Below, piece after piece: positions 19,020-28,295 of a stretch of 64,000 nucleotides of DNA. The notes under the pieces are model-generated. The model was not told where the DNA came from and made no database searches. It was given only the letters and a program-made list of their open reading frames with translations. The stretch comes from Bacteroidota bacterium (lineage in GTDB: Bacteria; Bacteroidota; Bacteroidia; Chitinophagales; Chitinophagaceae): contig VGGV01000007.1 of the NCBI GenBank assembly GCA_016868455.1, positions 61,129 through 125,128 on the forward strand, read 5' to 3'. The number at the start of each line of letters is the position of its first letter. Position 1 is the first letter of the stretch. Position numbers and translations under genes: made by a program.

Positions 19020-20789
19020 ATGAAGAAAACCACTATCACATTTTTAATGTCCGGGCTGCTGATCATGTCCGGTGTTAAAGCGCAGACTATTCAGGAAGGT
19101 ATGAATCACCTATATGCCCAGCGCTACATTAATGCCATTGGTGTTTTTGATAAACTGCTGGCAGTTAACCCCAATAGTATAGAAGCTATTTACTGGAAAG
19201 GACAGGCAATTTTGGAAAATGAAGAAATTAAATCTGCACGGCTTGCTGAGGTCCGCAACCTCTACGAAAAAGCATTGCAGACTACCAATGGCGACCCGCT
19301 TATTAAAGTAGGTATGGGCCATGTGGAGCTTCTGGCAGGCAATAATGATATTGCCCGGCAGCACTTTGAAACAGCACTGACCATGACCCGCGGTAAAAAA
19401 GGTGATGACCCTGTTATTGAAACTGCAATTGGCCGTGCCATTACTGATGCCAAGGGTGCAGATTATAAGTATGCAGTAAAGTTATTGGAAGATGCAGCAA
19501 CCAAAGACCCTAAGAACACAGAAACCCTTCTGCAACTCGGCAATGCACACCGCAAAGCCGGGGAAGGCAGCGGAGGCGGTCCGGCATTTCAGGCCTATAA
19601 AAAAGCCCTGGAGGTCAACCCTTCTTTCGCCGTAGCCAGTTTACGCCTGGCCCAGTTATTTGAATCACAAAAAAACTGGGAATTTGTGCTTCAGTATCTG
19701 AATGAAGCAATTGCCAAGGACTCAAAATTTACTGCTGCATACTATGAGTTATTTTACTATTATTTCTACAGTACCAAATACGATGAGGCGACAACATACC
19801 TGCAAAAATTTATTGAGAGCAAACTGCCAGAGTCTGACATCCAGGACCAATATTTATACGGGCAGTTGTGCTGGGCCCGCAAAAATTTTGATTGCGCCAT
19901 AACCAAAGCCGAAGGGGTGGTGGCGGCCATGGGCATTAATACCAAACCCAAAGTGTACCGGCTGCTGGCCGACGCTTATTTTCAAAAAGGTGATGTTGTT
20001 AATGCCAAAAAATTCAGTGATGAATTTTTTGCCAAAAAGAACCCCGATGATTACAATTCATATGATTATAAGCTGAGGGCTGATATAATGTCAAAACTGG
20101 GTGGCTCGCCCGATGAAATCCTTGTAAACTACATACAGGGGGCTGATTTGGATACGACATTAACCGGTAAAGTTGATTTTCTTAAAAAAGGGGTTGTTTA
20201 CTTTAAAGAAAAAAAAATAAGGGACAGGGAAGCGATTTTGTTACTGAAAATCATTGAGCTGAAACCCAAACCCACCATTAATGATTATTTTGATTTAACA
20301 GTGGCTCATTATTTCAGCCAGAACTATACAAAGTCAAGAGACGCAGCCCTGAAAATGCAGGAGCTTTTCCCTGACCAGGTTTATGGTTATGAATGGGCGT
20401 TTAATCCTTCCAGAGTTGTTGATACGGTGAAAAAAGACAGCATTGCTGTTCCCGATGCCCTGAAACTTTTTGATTTTGCGGCCAAGGACACAGCAAAATT
20501 TAAAAAGCAATACATCACTGCTGCCAGTTTTCTGGCAATCTACTACGCCAATGATGCAAAGGATACAGAAAAAGCCATTGATTACCTGAAAAAATGGCAA
20601 ATGGTTGATGTGGCCAATGCAGAAAACATTCAAAAAAATATTGATTTGCTGATGCAAGCCCCGGCAACCCGGCCGCCTGCACCACCGGCAAAAAGTACAG
20701 GTAAGTCACAACTTCCGGCTGCCAAAAAAACGACAACAAAATCAAAAACCGGCGCTGCTGCAAAAACAGCGGTGGCAAAACGGTCATAA
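19020..20789 (+). CDS. Secreted tetratricopeptide repeat protein
   Basis: Signal peptide plus multiple TPR-like units; basic Ala/Lys/Thr-rich tail. Confidence 0.88.
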   Translation: MKKTTITFLMSGLLIMSGVKAQTIQEGMNHLYAQRYINAIGVFDKLLAVNPNSIEAIYWKGQAILENEEIKSARLAEVRNLYEKALQTTNGDPLIKVGMGHVELLAGNNDIARQHFETALTMTRGKKGDDPVIETAIGRAITDAKGADYKYAVKLLEDAATKDPKNTETLLQLGNAHRKAGEGSGGGPAFQAYKKALEVNPSFAVASLRLAQLFESQKNWEFVLQYLNEAIAKDSKFTAAYYELFYYYFYSTKYDEATTYLQKFIESKLPESDIQDQYLYGQLCWARKNFDCAITKAEGVVAAMGINTKPKVYRLLADAYFQKGDVVNAKKFSDEFFAKKNPDDYNSYDYKLRADIMSKLGGSPDEILVNYIQGADLDTTLTGKVDFLKKGVVYFKEKKIRDREAILLLKIIELKPKPTINDYFDLTVAHYFSQNYTKSRDAALKMQELFPDQVYGYEWAFNPSRVVDTVKKDSIAVPDALKLFDFAAKDTAKFKKQYITAASFLAIYYANDAKDTEKAIDYLKKWQMVDVANAENIQKNIDLLMQAPATRPPAPPAKSTGKSQLPAAKKTTTKSKTGAAAKTAVAKRS

Positions 20790-20966
20790 CTCGGTTTTCT
20801 TCTTTTAAGATGAAAGTCCCCTTGTCTGCGTGAAAGTGCGACGGGGGATTTTTCATTTTACCTTCTGATCGTAGCCGACCTGATTTTACTGAATGGGTAA
20901 CCCGGCAGCTCCTTTTTAATAAGGTAATATCAGCCCACAGCCTTATTTTTGCCGCAGTAAAAGTGT

Positions 20967-21362
20967 ATGATTTACTTGCTTCAAACAGATGTTCTGGCCG
21001 ATCATGCATACTCCTACCTGCCGGTTGGTTTACAGGTGCTTATTGCAGTAGGGCTTGTCGCCTTCCTTATGGTTGTTACACACTTGCTTGGCCCTAAAAG
21101 AAAGACTTCCGATAAACTGCAAACTTTTACCAGCGGTATAGAAAGTCACGGCGATGCAAGACAGCCGATGGCGATAAAATATTTTCTCACTGCCATTTTG
21201 TTTGTACTGTTTGATGTGGAGGTTATTTTCTTTTATCCCTATGCGATGAATTTCAGAGGCCTGGGCTGGGATGGTTTTTGGGCAGTGCTTATGTTCGTTG
21301 GATTTTTCCTTTGTGGGTTTATATATATCATTAAAAAGGGTGCGTTGAAGTGGGAAGATTAG
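20967..21362 (+). CDS. nuoA: NADH-quinone oxidoreductase subunit A
   Basis: SGIESHGDARQPMAIKYFLTAILFVLFDVEVIFFYPYA. Confidence 0.96.
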   Translation: MIYLLQTDVLADHAYSYLPVGLQVLIAVGLVAFLMVVTHLLGPKRKTSDKLQTFTSGIESHGDARQPMAIKYFLTAILFVLFDVEVIFFYPYAMNFRGLGWDGFWAVLMFVGFFLCGFIYIIKKGALKWED

Positions 21363-21479
21363 GCCCCTCCAAACCTCCCCGAAGGGGAGGTTTATAAAGG
21401 GTGTAAACGATGAGAAGCAATTATATTAATAACAGACTTAAAAAAAGTCCCTCGGAAGGAGGGATTTTGGGAGGCCTTT
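21362..21479. repeat. MITE/REP-like palindromic element in the nuoA-nuoB spacer
   Basis: Perfect AAACCTCCCC-gaa-GGGGAGGTTT at 21371-21393; TCCCTC-ggaag-GAGGGA at 21448-21464; outer GGCCCCTCCAAA.../...TTTTGGGAGGCC; ends at the nuoB ATG. Confidence 0.75.
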
Positions 21480-22064
21480 ATGTCTCGTCCGGTATCATAT
21501 AATTTAATTAATAAGCCGCTGGAGGCAGACATCAGCATAGTTAATATGCCGGATGGACACCAGGGAGAAGGTTTTTTTGCCACAACACTTAACAGTGTTA
21601 TTGGCTTGGCAAGAAAAAATTCCATCTGGCCGCTGCCTTTTGCCACCTCCTGTTGTGGCATTGAATTCATGGCTACAATGGGTTCTCATTATGATTTGGC
21701 AAGATTTGGTAGTGAAAGGGTAGGCTTTAGTCCCCGCCAGTGCGATTTGCTGATGGTAATGGGAACCATTGCCAAGAAAATGGGCCCGGTGGTAAAGCAG
21801 GTTTATCTGCAGATGGCGGAACCCCGCTGGGTAATGGCTGTAGGCGCCTGCGCCAGTAGTGGAGGCATATTTGATACATACAGCGTATTGCAGGGCATTG
21901 ACCAGGTGATACCGGTGGATGTATATGTGCCCGGTTGCCCGCCCAGGCCGGAGGCCATTATTGATGGGGTAATGCGAATCCAGGATTTAGTTGGAAAAGA
22001 AAGTTTGCGCAGAAGAAATGGAGAACAGTATAAAGCATTATTAGAAAGCTACGGAATACAATAA
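21480..22064 (+). CDS. nuoB: NADH-quinone oxidoreductase subunit B
   Basis: FATSCCGIEFMA, GSHYDLARFGSE, VYVPGCPPRPEA. Confidence 0.97.
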   Translation: MSRPVSYNLINKPLEADISIVNMPDGHQGEGFFATTLNSVIGLARKNSIWPLPFATSCCGIEFMATMGSHYDLARFGSERVGFSPRQCDLLMVMGTIAKKMGPVVKQVYLQMAEPRWVMAVGACASSGGIFDTYSVLQGIDQVIPVDVYVPGCPPRPEAIIDGVMRIQDLVGKESLRRRNGEQYKALLESYGIQ

Positions 22065-22066
22065 GA

Positions 22067-22570
22067 ATGGCTTTGACCAACGATATTATAAAACAGCGGT
22101 TGATAGAAAAATTCGGAGAACAGCTTTCCAATTTCAGCGAGCCATATGGCATTCTCACTTTTGAAGCGCCAAAGGAGTTGAATCTGAAGGTGCTGAATTT
22201 TTTATATGATGATGAGGAGTTGAAGTTTCGTTTTATGACAGACCTTACTGGTGTGCATTATCCATCTGAAGCCGGAAGGGAACTAGCGGTTGTTTATCAT
22301 TTGCACAATATGGTTGATAATATTCGTATCCGCTTTAAAGTGTTTACAGATATTAACAAACTGGATGTTTATACAGCTACAGGATTGTTTTCTGCAGCCA
22401 ACTGGATGGAAAGGGAGACCTATGATTTCTTCGGGATCAAATTTGTAGGCCACCCGAACCTGAAGCGGATATTGAATGTGGAGGAGATGGATTATTTCCC
22501 ATTGAGGAAAGAATTTCCGCTGGAAGACCAAACCCGGATTGATAAGGATGATGAGATGTTTGGAAGATAA
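22067..22570 (+). CDS. nuoC: NADH-quinone oxidoreductase subunit C
   Basis: WMERETYDFFGIKFVGHPNLKRILN. Confidence 0.95.
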   Translation: MALTNDIIKQRLIEKFGEQLSNFSEPYGILTFEAPKELNLKVLNFLYDDEELKFRFMTDLTGVHYPSEAGRELAVVYHLHNMVDNIRIRFKVFTDINKLDVYTATGLFSAANWMERETYDFFGIKFVGHPNLKRILNVEEMDYFPLRKEFPLEDQTRIDKDDEMFGR

Positions 22571-22937
22571 GGCCTCCCTGCCCTCCGAAGGAGGGTTCCT
22601 GGTTTTGGATAGTTTGAAAAGTTCTTATTTATTACGGAAAAATGTTTGAAAGATATTTTACAGCCCCGGAGGGGCTGAATGTAAATAGCCCCCGGTGTAA
22701 TCGGGGGAATTCATAATGATGATTTTTTCTAGAACCCCGTAGGGGTTCAATAAACATAGTACGAACATGGAAAAGCAGCATAGTAAACGGAGTAGTTGAA
22801 AATGCTGAATAGACCCGATAGCTATCGGGTTACAGAACGATGAAGTGAGTGACACAATCCCGAATGCTTTCGGGAATGATAGTAGTAATGCAGATGATTA
22901 AATAAAAAACATTTATTTCCCTTTAGGGGACAGGGTT
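22571..22937. repeat. Composite multi-hairpin repeat region (copy A) between nuoC and nuoD
   Basis: Hairpins CCCTCC-gaa-GGAGGG (22581-22595), CAGCCCC-gga-GGGGCTG (22661-22677), CCCCCG..CGGGGG (22689-22707), GAACCCC-gta-GGGGTTC (22732-22748), CCCGATAGCTATCGGG (22814-22829), CCCGAATGCTTTCGGG (22859-22874), ending CCCTTTAGGGGACAGGGTT-ATG. Confidence 0.8.
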
Positions 22938-24161
22938 ATGTCAGAACATCACATAAAACTGCCGGAAGGCTCTATTGAGAAAACCACCACCACGCTGAAC
23001 CTGGGGCCAACGCACCCGGCCACACACGGTGTATTTCAGAACATACTGGAACTGGACGGTGAAAGAATTGTTTCGGCTGAACAAACCGTCGGCTATATAC
23101 ACCGGGCTTTTGAAAAGCTGGCTGAAAGAAGGCCGCTTGCTCAAATCACTACACTGACCGACAGGCTCAACTATTGTTCATCGCCCATCAACAATGTGGG
23201 CTGGCATCTTACCTGTGAAAAATTATTAGGTGTGAAAACGCCCAAGCGGGTGGATTATCTGCGTGTCATCATCATGGAACTTTCAAGAATTTCAGATCAC
23301 CTGATTTGTAATTCCATTGTGGGTGTGGATGCCGGAGCTTATACGGGATTCCTTTATGTGATGCAGTACCGGGAACTGATCTATGAAATCTATGAAGAGG
23401 TTTGCGGCGCCAGGCTTACCACCAATATCGGCCGCATCGGCGGGTTTGAAAGAAATTTCAATGACATCGCTTTTCAGAAATTAGAAAAGTTTTTGAGCGA
23501 ATACCCCAGAGTGTTGAAAGAATTTGAAAACCTGTTTCAGCGCAACCGTATTTTCATGGAGCGTACGATGGGCACCGGCGCCATCAGTGCGGAAAGAGCA
23601 TTGAACTATGGTCTTACAGGTCCTAATCTTAGGGCGGCCGGTGTTGACTATGATGTAAGGGTGCATACGCCATACAGTTCTTATGAAGATTTTCAGTTCA
23701 ATATACCTGTTGGTACCACAGGCGACAATTATGACCGCTGGCTGGTAAGGGAAAAAGAAATGTGGGAGAGCCTGAGCATTATTGAACAGGCTTATCAGAA
23801 AGTACAGGAGTTTAAAGGCGCTGAAGCAGAGATTTATCATGCCGATGTGCCTGAATATTATTTGCCGCCCAAAGAGGATGTTTACACCAAAATGGAAGCG
23901 CTGATATGGCATTTCAAGATCATTATGGGTGAAACAGAAATTCCGGCGGGGGAAGTGTATAATTGTGTGGAAGGCGCCAATGGCGAATTAGGTTTTTACC
24001 TGATCAGCGACGGCGGACGGTCACCTTATCGTCTGCATTTCCGCAGGCCCTGTTTTATTTATTATCAGGCTTACGAGGAACTTACGAAAGGGGGCATGCT
24101 GAGTGATGCGATTATTACAATGAGTTCATTAAACCTGATTGCAGGAGAATTAGATGCTTAA
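22938..24161 (+). CDS. nuoD: NADH-quinone oxidoreductase subunit D
   Basis: LNLGPTHPATHGVFQNILELDGERI; C-terminal SLNLIAGELDA. Confidence 0.97.
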   Translation: MSEHHIKLPEGSIEKTTTTLNLGPTHPATHGVFQNILELDGERIVSAEQTVGYIHRAFEKLAERRPLAQITTLTDRLNYCSSPINNVGWHLTCEKLLGVKTPKRVDYLRVIIMELSRISDHLICNSIVGVDAGAYTGFLYVMQYRELIYEIYEEVCGARLTTNIGRIGGFERNFNDIAFQKLEKFLSEYPRVLKEFENLFQRNRIFMERTMGTGAISAERALNYGLTGPNLRAAGVDYDVRVHTPYSSYEDFQFNIPVGTTGDNYDRWLVREKEMWESLSIIEQAYQKVQEFKGAEAEIYHADVPEYYLPPKEDVYTKMEALIWHFKIIMGETEIPAGEVYNCVEGANGELGFYLISDGGRSPYRLHFRRPCFIYYQAYEELTKGGMLSDAIITMSSLNLIAGELDA

Positions 24162-24170
24162 AGAATAAAA

Positions 24171-24674
24171 ATGAGTGTTCAGTTTTCAGATCAGGCGATG
24201 CAGGAAGTAAAACGGATAATTAATTTTTATCCTGAAGGCAAGCAGAAAAGCGCTGTCATTCCTGTTTTACATCTGGCACAGCAGGAATTTGGCGGCTGGC
24301 TGAGTGTGGAAACGATGGATTGTGTGGCATCCATACTTAACCTGAAGCCAATTGAAGTATATGAAGTGGCTACTTTCTACAGTATGTACTACCTGAAACC
24401 GGTTGGCAAATATATATTCGAAGTATGTCAGACAGGGCCCTGCATGCTGAACGGAAGTGATGATATTATTAAGTACATCTATGAAAAACTGGGTATCAAA
24501 CCTGGTGGAACGACGGCAGATGGTATGTTTACTTTAAAAACAGTGGAATGCCTCGGCGCCTGCGGTTATGCGCCCATAATGCAGTTGGGAAAAAACTACC
24601 GGGAACACCTGACAAAGGAAAAAGTGGATGCAATCATTGAAGAGTGCAGGAGGAGCCAGGCACAAAACAATTAA
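24171..24674 (+). CDS. nuoE: NADH-quinone oxidoreductase subunit E
   Basis: VATFYSMYYLKPVGKYIFEVCQTGPCML and VECLGACGYAPI [2Fe-2S] motifs. Confidence 0.96.
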   Translation: MSVQFSDQAMQEVKRIINFYPEGKQKSAVIPVLHLAQQEFGGWLSVETMDCVASILNLKPIEVYEVATFYSMYYLKPVGKYIFEVCQTGPCMLNGSDDIIKYIYEKLGIKPGGTTADGMFTLKTVECLGACGYAPIMQLGKNYREHLTKEKVDAIIEECRRSQAQNN

Positions 24675-24675
24675 G

Positions 24676-25110
24676 ATGAAAAGCCGCCTGGTAATATTTT
24701 TCCTTGCCTGTTGTTCAGTGTCGGCAGGGCAATCGAAGAAAACCGTAAAAGTGCTGGCGCATTCGAAACTGCTGGTGAAAACGATTTTTGAAACCAAAGA
24801 CAGCGCTGTGCTGGAAGCTCTTTTTGCGCCGGGAATGAGGCACATGACCGGCAGCGGAAAGACAGAATCACGGGAAGAAGCTATCCGGAATATTACCGGC
24901 AATAAATCGGTGTTTGAGCAGGCAAATATGCGGATAGGATACGGGGTGACTGAAGAAAAGGATTTATCGGTGGTGAGGTATTTTTTTAAAGGAAGGGAGA
25001 ATAAGCCTGACGGCACATCAGTGCCATACACCGTTAACCTGGTAATGGTATGGGTAAAAGAAAAAAAGGATGTGAAGTTGCTGCGGCTTGAAACAATATG
25101 GGTGGATTAA
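24676..25110 (+). CDS. Secreted NTF2-like (DUF4440/SnoaL-like) protein, paralogue 1
   Basis: Signal peptide MKSRLVIFFLACCSVSAGQ; NTF2-like pattern ending LLRLETIWVD. Confidence 0.7.
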   Translation: MKSRLVIFFLACCSVSAGQSKKTVKVLAHSKLLVKTIFETKDSAVLEALFAPGMRHMTGSGKTESREEAIRNITGNKSVFEQANMRIGYGVTEEKDLSVVRYFFKGRENKPDGTSVPYTVNLVMVWVKEKKDVKLLRLETIWVD

Positions 25111-25111
25111 C

Positions 25112-25540
25112 ATGAGGCTGGTTTTATTGATAGGATTGCTGGTGGCACAGTTGCCGGTTTTTTCTCAGACTGATGAGGAAAAGCTGACGATTACACTGAA
25201 AGAATTTCACCAGGCGCTGGTAAACGCAAATACGGTTTCCATCAACCAGCAAACCGATAAAGCGCTGACCTACGGCCATAGCAATGGCTGGGTGGAAACA
25301 AAAAATGAACTGATTAAAAACCTGGAGACAGGTTATATTGACTATTTCAGTTACAAAGAAGACAGTCTGCAGGTGGTGGTAAACGGAACAATGGCTCATG
25401 CAAGGTTTGTGGCTGATATTAATGTGACGCTGAATGGAAACAATGGCACTTATCACTTAAAAGTGCTGGAAGTTTGGGTGAAGAAGGGAAAGAGGTGGAT
25501 ATTGTTTGCGAGGCAGGCGGTGAAAACCCCCGGCCCCTAA
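25112..25540 (+). CDS. Secreted NTF2-like (DUF4440-like) protein, paralogue 2
   Basis: Signal peptide MRLVLLIGLLVAQLPVFSQ; NTF2-like pattern ...VLEVWVKKGKRWILFARQAVKTPGP; ATG 1 bp after the previous stop. Confidence 0.72.
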   Translation: MRLVLLIGLLVAQLPVFSQTDEEKLTITLKEFHQALVNANTVSINQQTDKALTYGHSNGWVETKNELIKNLETGYIDYFSYKEDSLQVVVNGTMAHARFVADINVTLNGNNGTYHLKVLEVWVKKGKRWILFARQAVKTPGP

Positions 25541-25718
25541 AGGGGAGGTTGGAAGTTTCAGAGTAAACAAAGTCTTGATTGGATAAAAGGAAAATTTAAA
25601 CAAAAGAAAACTAAAAGCCTCTATTGTTAGTTAGTTTCACAATCTGAGGTAACCTTGAGAGTCATAAAAGAAATATTTTATAATCGGAATATAAAATCCC
25701 CCTTTAGGGGTTAGGGGC
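25527..25718. repeat. MITE-like element with CCCCTAAAGGGG-type terminal inverted repeats upstream of nuoF
   Basis: Left CCCCCGGCCCCTAAAGGGGAGGTT; right AAATCCCCCTTTAGGGGTTAGGGGC abutting the nuoF ATG at 25719. Confidence 0.7.
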
Positions 25719-27092
25719 ATGGGAAGAAAATTATTATTAGACAAAGTAAATGTTCCAGGCATCCGGGAGTATGAAGTGTACCGCCGTGAAGGAGGCTACC
25801 GTAGTGTGGAGAAGGCATTGAAGACAATGAGCCCTGATGCGGTAACGGAAGAAGTGAAAAAGAGCGGACTGAGAGGAAGAGGCGGCGCCGGTTTCCCTAC
25901 AGGAATGAAATGGGGCTTACTTGCAAAACCCGAGGGAGTGCCCCGCTACTTAGTGGTGAATGCCGATGAGAGTGAACCGGGTACATTTAAGGACAGGTAC
26001 CTGATGGAATATATTCCTCATTTGCTGATTGAGGGAATCATCACTTCTTCTTACGCAATCGGCTCCAACCGCTCCTATATTTATATAAGAGGTGAATTTG
26101 CCTGGATTGTGGATATATTGGAACAGGCCATCACCGAAGCAAAGAACAATGGCTGGCTGGGTAAAAATATTTTGGGCAGCGGATTTGATTGTGAAATATA
26201 TGTGCAGCGTGGCGCCGGCGCTTATATCTGCGGAGAGGAAACAGCATTGCTGGAATCATTGGAAGGCAAAAGGGGTAACCCGAGAATAAAACCTCCTTTC
26301 CCGGCTGTAAAAGGTTTGTGGGACTGCCCGACAGTGGTAAATAATGTGGAGACAATTGCTGCGGTTGTTCCGATTATCAACGATGGGGGCGAGGAATATG
26401 CAAAGATGGGTATCGGTAAATCAACCGGCACCAAACTGATTTCCGCCTGTGGCAATATCAAAAAGCCGGGTGTGTATGAAATTGACATGACGATATCTGT
26501 AGAAGAATTTATTTACAGCGATGAATACTGCGGAGGTATCGCCAACGGAAGAAAATTGAAAGCATGCATCCCCGGTGGTTCATCCGTTCCTGTTTTGCCT
26601 GCCAATTTATTGCTCACTACTGCAAAAGGTGAAAAAAGAATGATGACTTATGAAAGTTTGGCTGATGGGGGCTTTGCAACCGGCACTATGATGGGTTCGG
26701 GCGGTTTTATCGTATTGGATGATACGCAGTGTGTGGTGAAGCATACTTATACCCTGGCAAGGTTTTACCGTCATGAGAGCTGTGGTCAATGCTCCCCCTG
26801 CCGCGAAGGAACCGGCTGGATGGAAAAAATATTACTGAACATAGAGAACGGGAAAGGAAAGATGAGTGATATAGATTTGCTCTGGGATATACAAAGGAAG
26901 GTAGAGGGAAATACGATTTGCCCGTTGGGTGATGCAGCAGCCTGGCCGGTAGCAGCAGCTATCAGGCATTTCAGGGATGAGTTTGAATGGCATGTAAATA
27001 ACCCGGAAGATTGTTTGAGAAGAAATTATGGGTTGGCAGGATATGCTGATCCGGTACCCCCAACCCCTAAAGGGGAATTGGCGGGAGCTTAG
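25719..27092 (+). CDS. nuoF: NADH-quinone oxidoreductase subunit F
   Basis: GRGGAGFPTGMKW, NADESEPGTFKDR, ESCGQCSPCREGTGW. Confidence 0.97.
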   Translation: MGRKLLLDKVNVPGIREYEVYRREGGYRSVEKALKTMSPDAVTEEVKKSGLRGRGGAGFPTGMKWGLLAKPEGVPRYLVVNADESEPGTFKDRYLMEYIPHLLIEGIITSSYAIGSNRSYIYIRGEFAWIVDILEQAITEAKNNGWLGKNILGSGFDCEIYVQRGAGAYICGEETALLESLEGKRGNPRIKPPFPAVKGLWDCPTVVNNVETIAAVVPIINDGGEEYAKMGIGKSTGTKLISACGNIKKPGVYEIDMTISVEEFIYSDEYCGGIANGRKLKACIPGGSSVPVLPANLLLTTAKGEKRMMTYESLADGGFATGTMMGSGGFIVLDDTQCVVKHTYTLARFYRHESCGQCSPCREGTGWMEKILLNIENGKGKMSDIDLLWDIQRKVEGNTICPLGDAAAWPVAAAIRHFRDEFEWHVNNPEDCLRRNYGLAGYADPVPPTPKGELAGA

Positions 27093-27143
27093 AATAATAT
27101 TTGAAAATGAAAACAATAAAATTCCCCTTTAGGGGATAGGGGT
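27057..27143. repeat. MITE-like element spanning the nuoF 3' end and nuoG 5' flank
   Basis: CCCCAACCCCTAAAGGGGAATT and inverted AATTCCCCTTTAGGGGATAGGGG flank about 50 bp; left arm lies inside nuoF. Confidence 0.72.
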
Positions 27144-28286
27144 ATGTCTGAAGAAAAAAAATTATTCAAACCCGATAGCTATCGGGTAACCATTGACAAC
27201 ATTACTATAGATGTTGAACCAGGTACTACTATACTAAATGCTGCACGGCAAATTGGCGGCGACGTAACACCACCTGCCATGTGCTATTACAGTAAACTGC
27301 AGGGCAGCGGCGGTAAATGCAGGACATGTTTGGTAGAAGTAGCAGCGGGTTCTGCTGCTGATCCAAGACCAATACCAAAACTGGTTGCCAGCTGCCGTAC
27401 CAATGTAATGGATGGTATGGTGGTAAAAAATATTACCAGTGAAAGAGTACTGGATGCAAGGGCCGGTGTGGTGGAATTTTTACTGATCAACCATCCGCTG
27501 GATTGCCCCATTTGTGACCAGGCCGGCGAATGCCACCTGCAGGACCTCAGCTATGAACATGGCAAGGAAGGCACCCGCTATGAATTTAAAAGAAGAACAT
27601 TTGAGAAAGAAGATATCGGGCCTTACATACAACTGCACATGACAAGGTGCATACTTTGTTACCGCTGTACCTATGTGGCCGATCAGTTAACCGACAACAG
27701 GGCGCATGGTATTCTGGACAGGGGTGATCATGCAGAAATTTCCACTTACATTTCCAAAGCAATTGATAATGATTTCAGCGGAAATATGATTGATGTTTGC
27801 CCTGTTGGAGCATTAACAGATAAGACATTCCGGTTTAAGAACCGGGTGTGGTTTACCAAACCGGTGGATGCACACCGTGACTGTGACAAATGTTGTGGTA
27901 AAGTAACCTTGTGGCAGAGAGGCGATGATGTGCTGAGGGTAACAGCCCGTAAAGACGAATGGGGCGAAGTGCAGAGCTATGCTCGTCCCGACGACAAAGG
28001 AGGAGGGAACCAGCCTGGCTGGATATGCAATGATTGTCGTTTTCATAAAAAGAAAACAAGCGACTGGGTAATTGATGGGTTAACCAATATAAATCGTCAT
28101 TCTGTAATATCCCAGGGAAAGTATCCGGGACTGGTGATGCCGAATGAAACCATTGCAGAAGTAATGAGTGGCCGTGACCCGAAGCTGCTGATGGATATAC
28201 ATAGTGTAAGTGATGTGAACAGCGTTGAGCTTGGGTCGTTGCCGGGGGCGGCTACCAGCAACATATTTGAAAAGAAAGATCAATAA
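27144..28286 (+). CDS. nuoG: NADH-quinone oxidoreductase subunit G, short Bacteroidota type
   Basis: CYYSKLQGSGGKCRTCLVEV, HPLDCPICDQAGECHLQD, TRCILCYRC, DVCPVGALTDK. Confidence 0.93.
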   Translation: MSEEKKLFKPDSYRVTIDNITIDVEPGTTILNAARQIGGDVTPPAMCYYSKLQGSGGKCRTCLVEVAAGSAADPRPIPKLVASCRTNVMDGMVVKNITSERVLDARAGVVEFLLINHPLDCPICDQAGECHLQDLSYEHGKEGTRYEFKRRTFEKEDIGPYIQLHMTRCILCYRCTYVADQLTDNRAHGILDRGDHAEISTYISKAIDNDFSGNMIDVCPVGALTDKTFRFKNRVWFTKPVDAHRDCDKCCGKVTLWQRGDDVLRVTARKDEWGEVQSYARPDDKGGGNQPGWICNDCRFHKKKTSDWVIDGLTNINRHSVISQGKYPGLVMPNETIAEVMSGRDPKLLMDIHSVSDVNSVELGSLPGAATSNIFEKKDQ

Positions 28287-28295
28287 TAGCTGAAT

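Noticed and set aside
22658-22855. Minus-strand ORF across repeat copy A (MSLTSSFCNPIAIGSIQHFQLLRLLCCFSM...)
   Set aside because: Translation of the palindromic repeat; no domain-like features; better explained as repeat DNA.
27144-28286. Short NuoG (380 aa) considered truncated
   Set aside because: N-terminal Fe-S domains are complete and short NuoG forms are usual in Bacteroidota.
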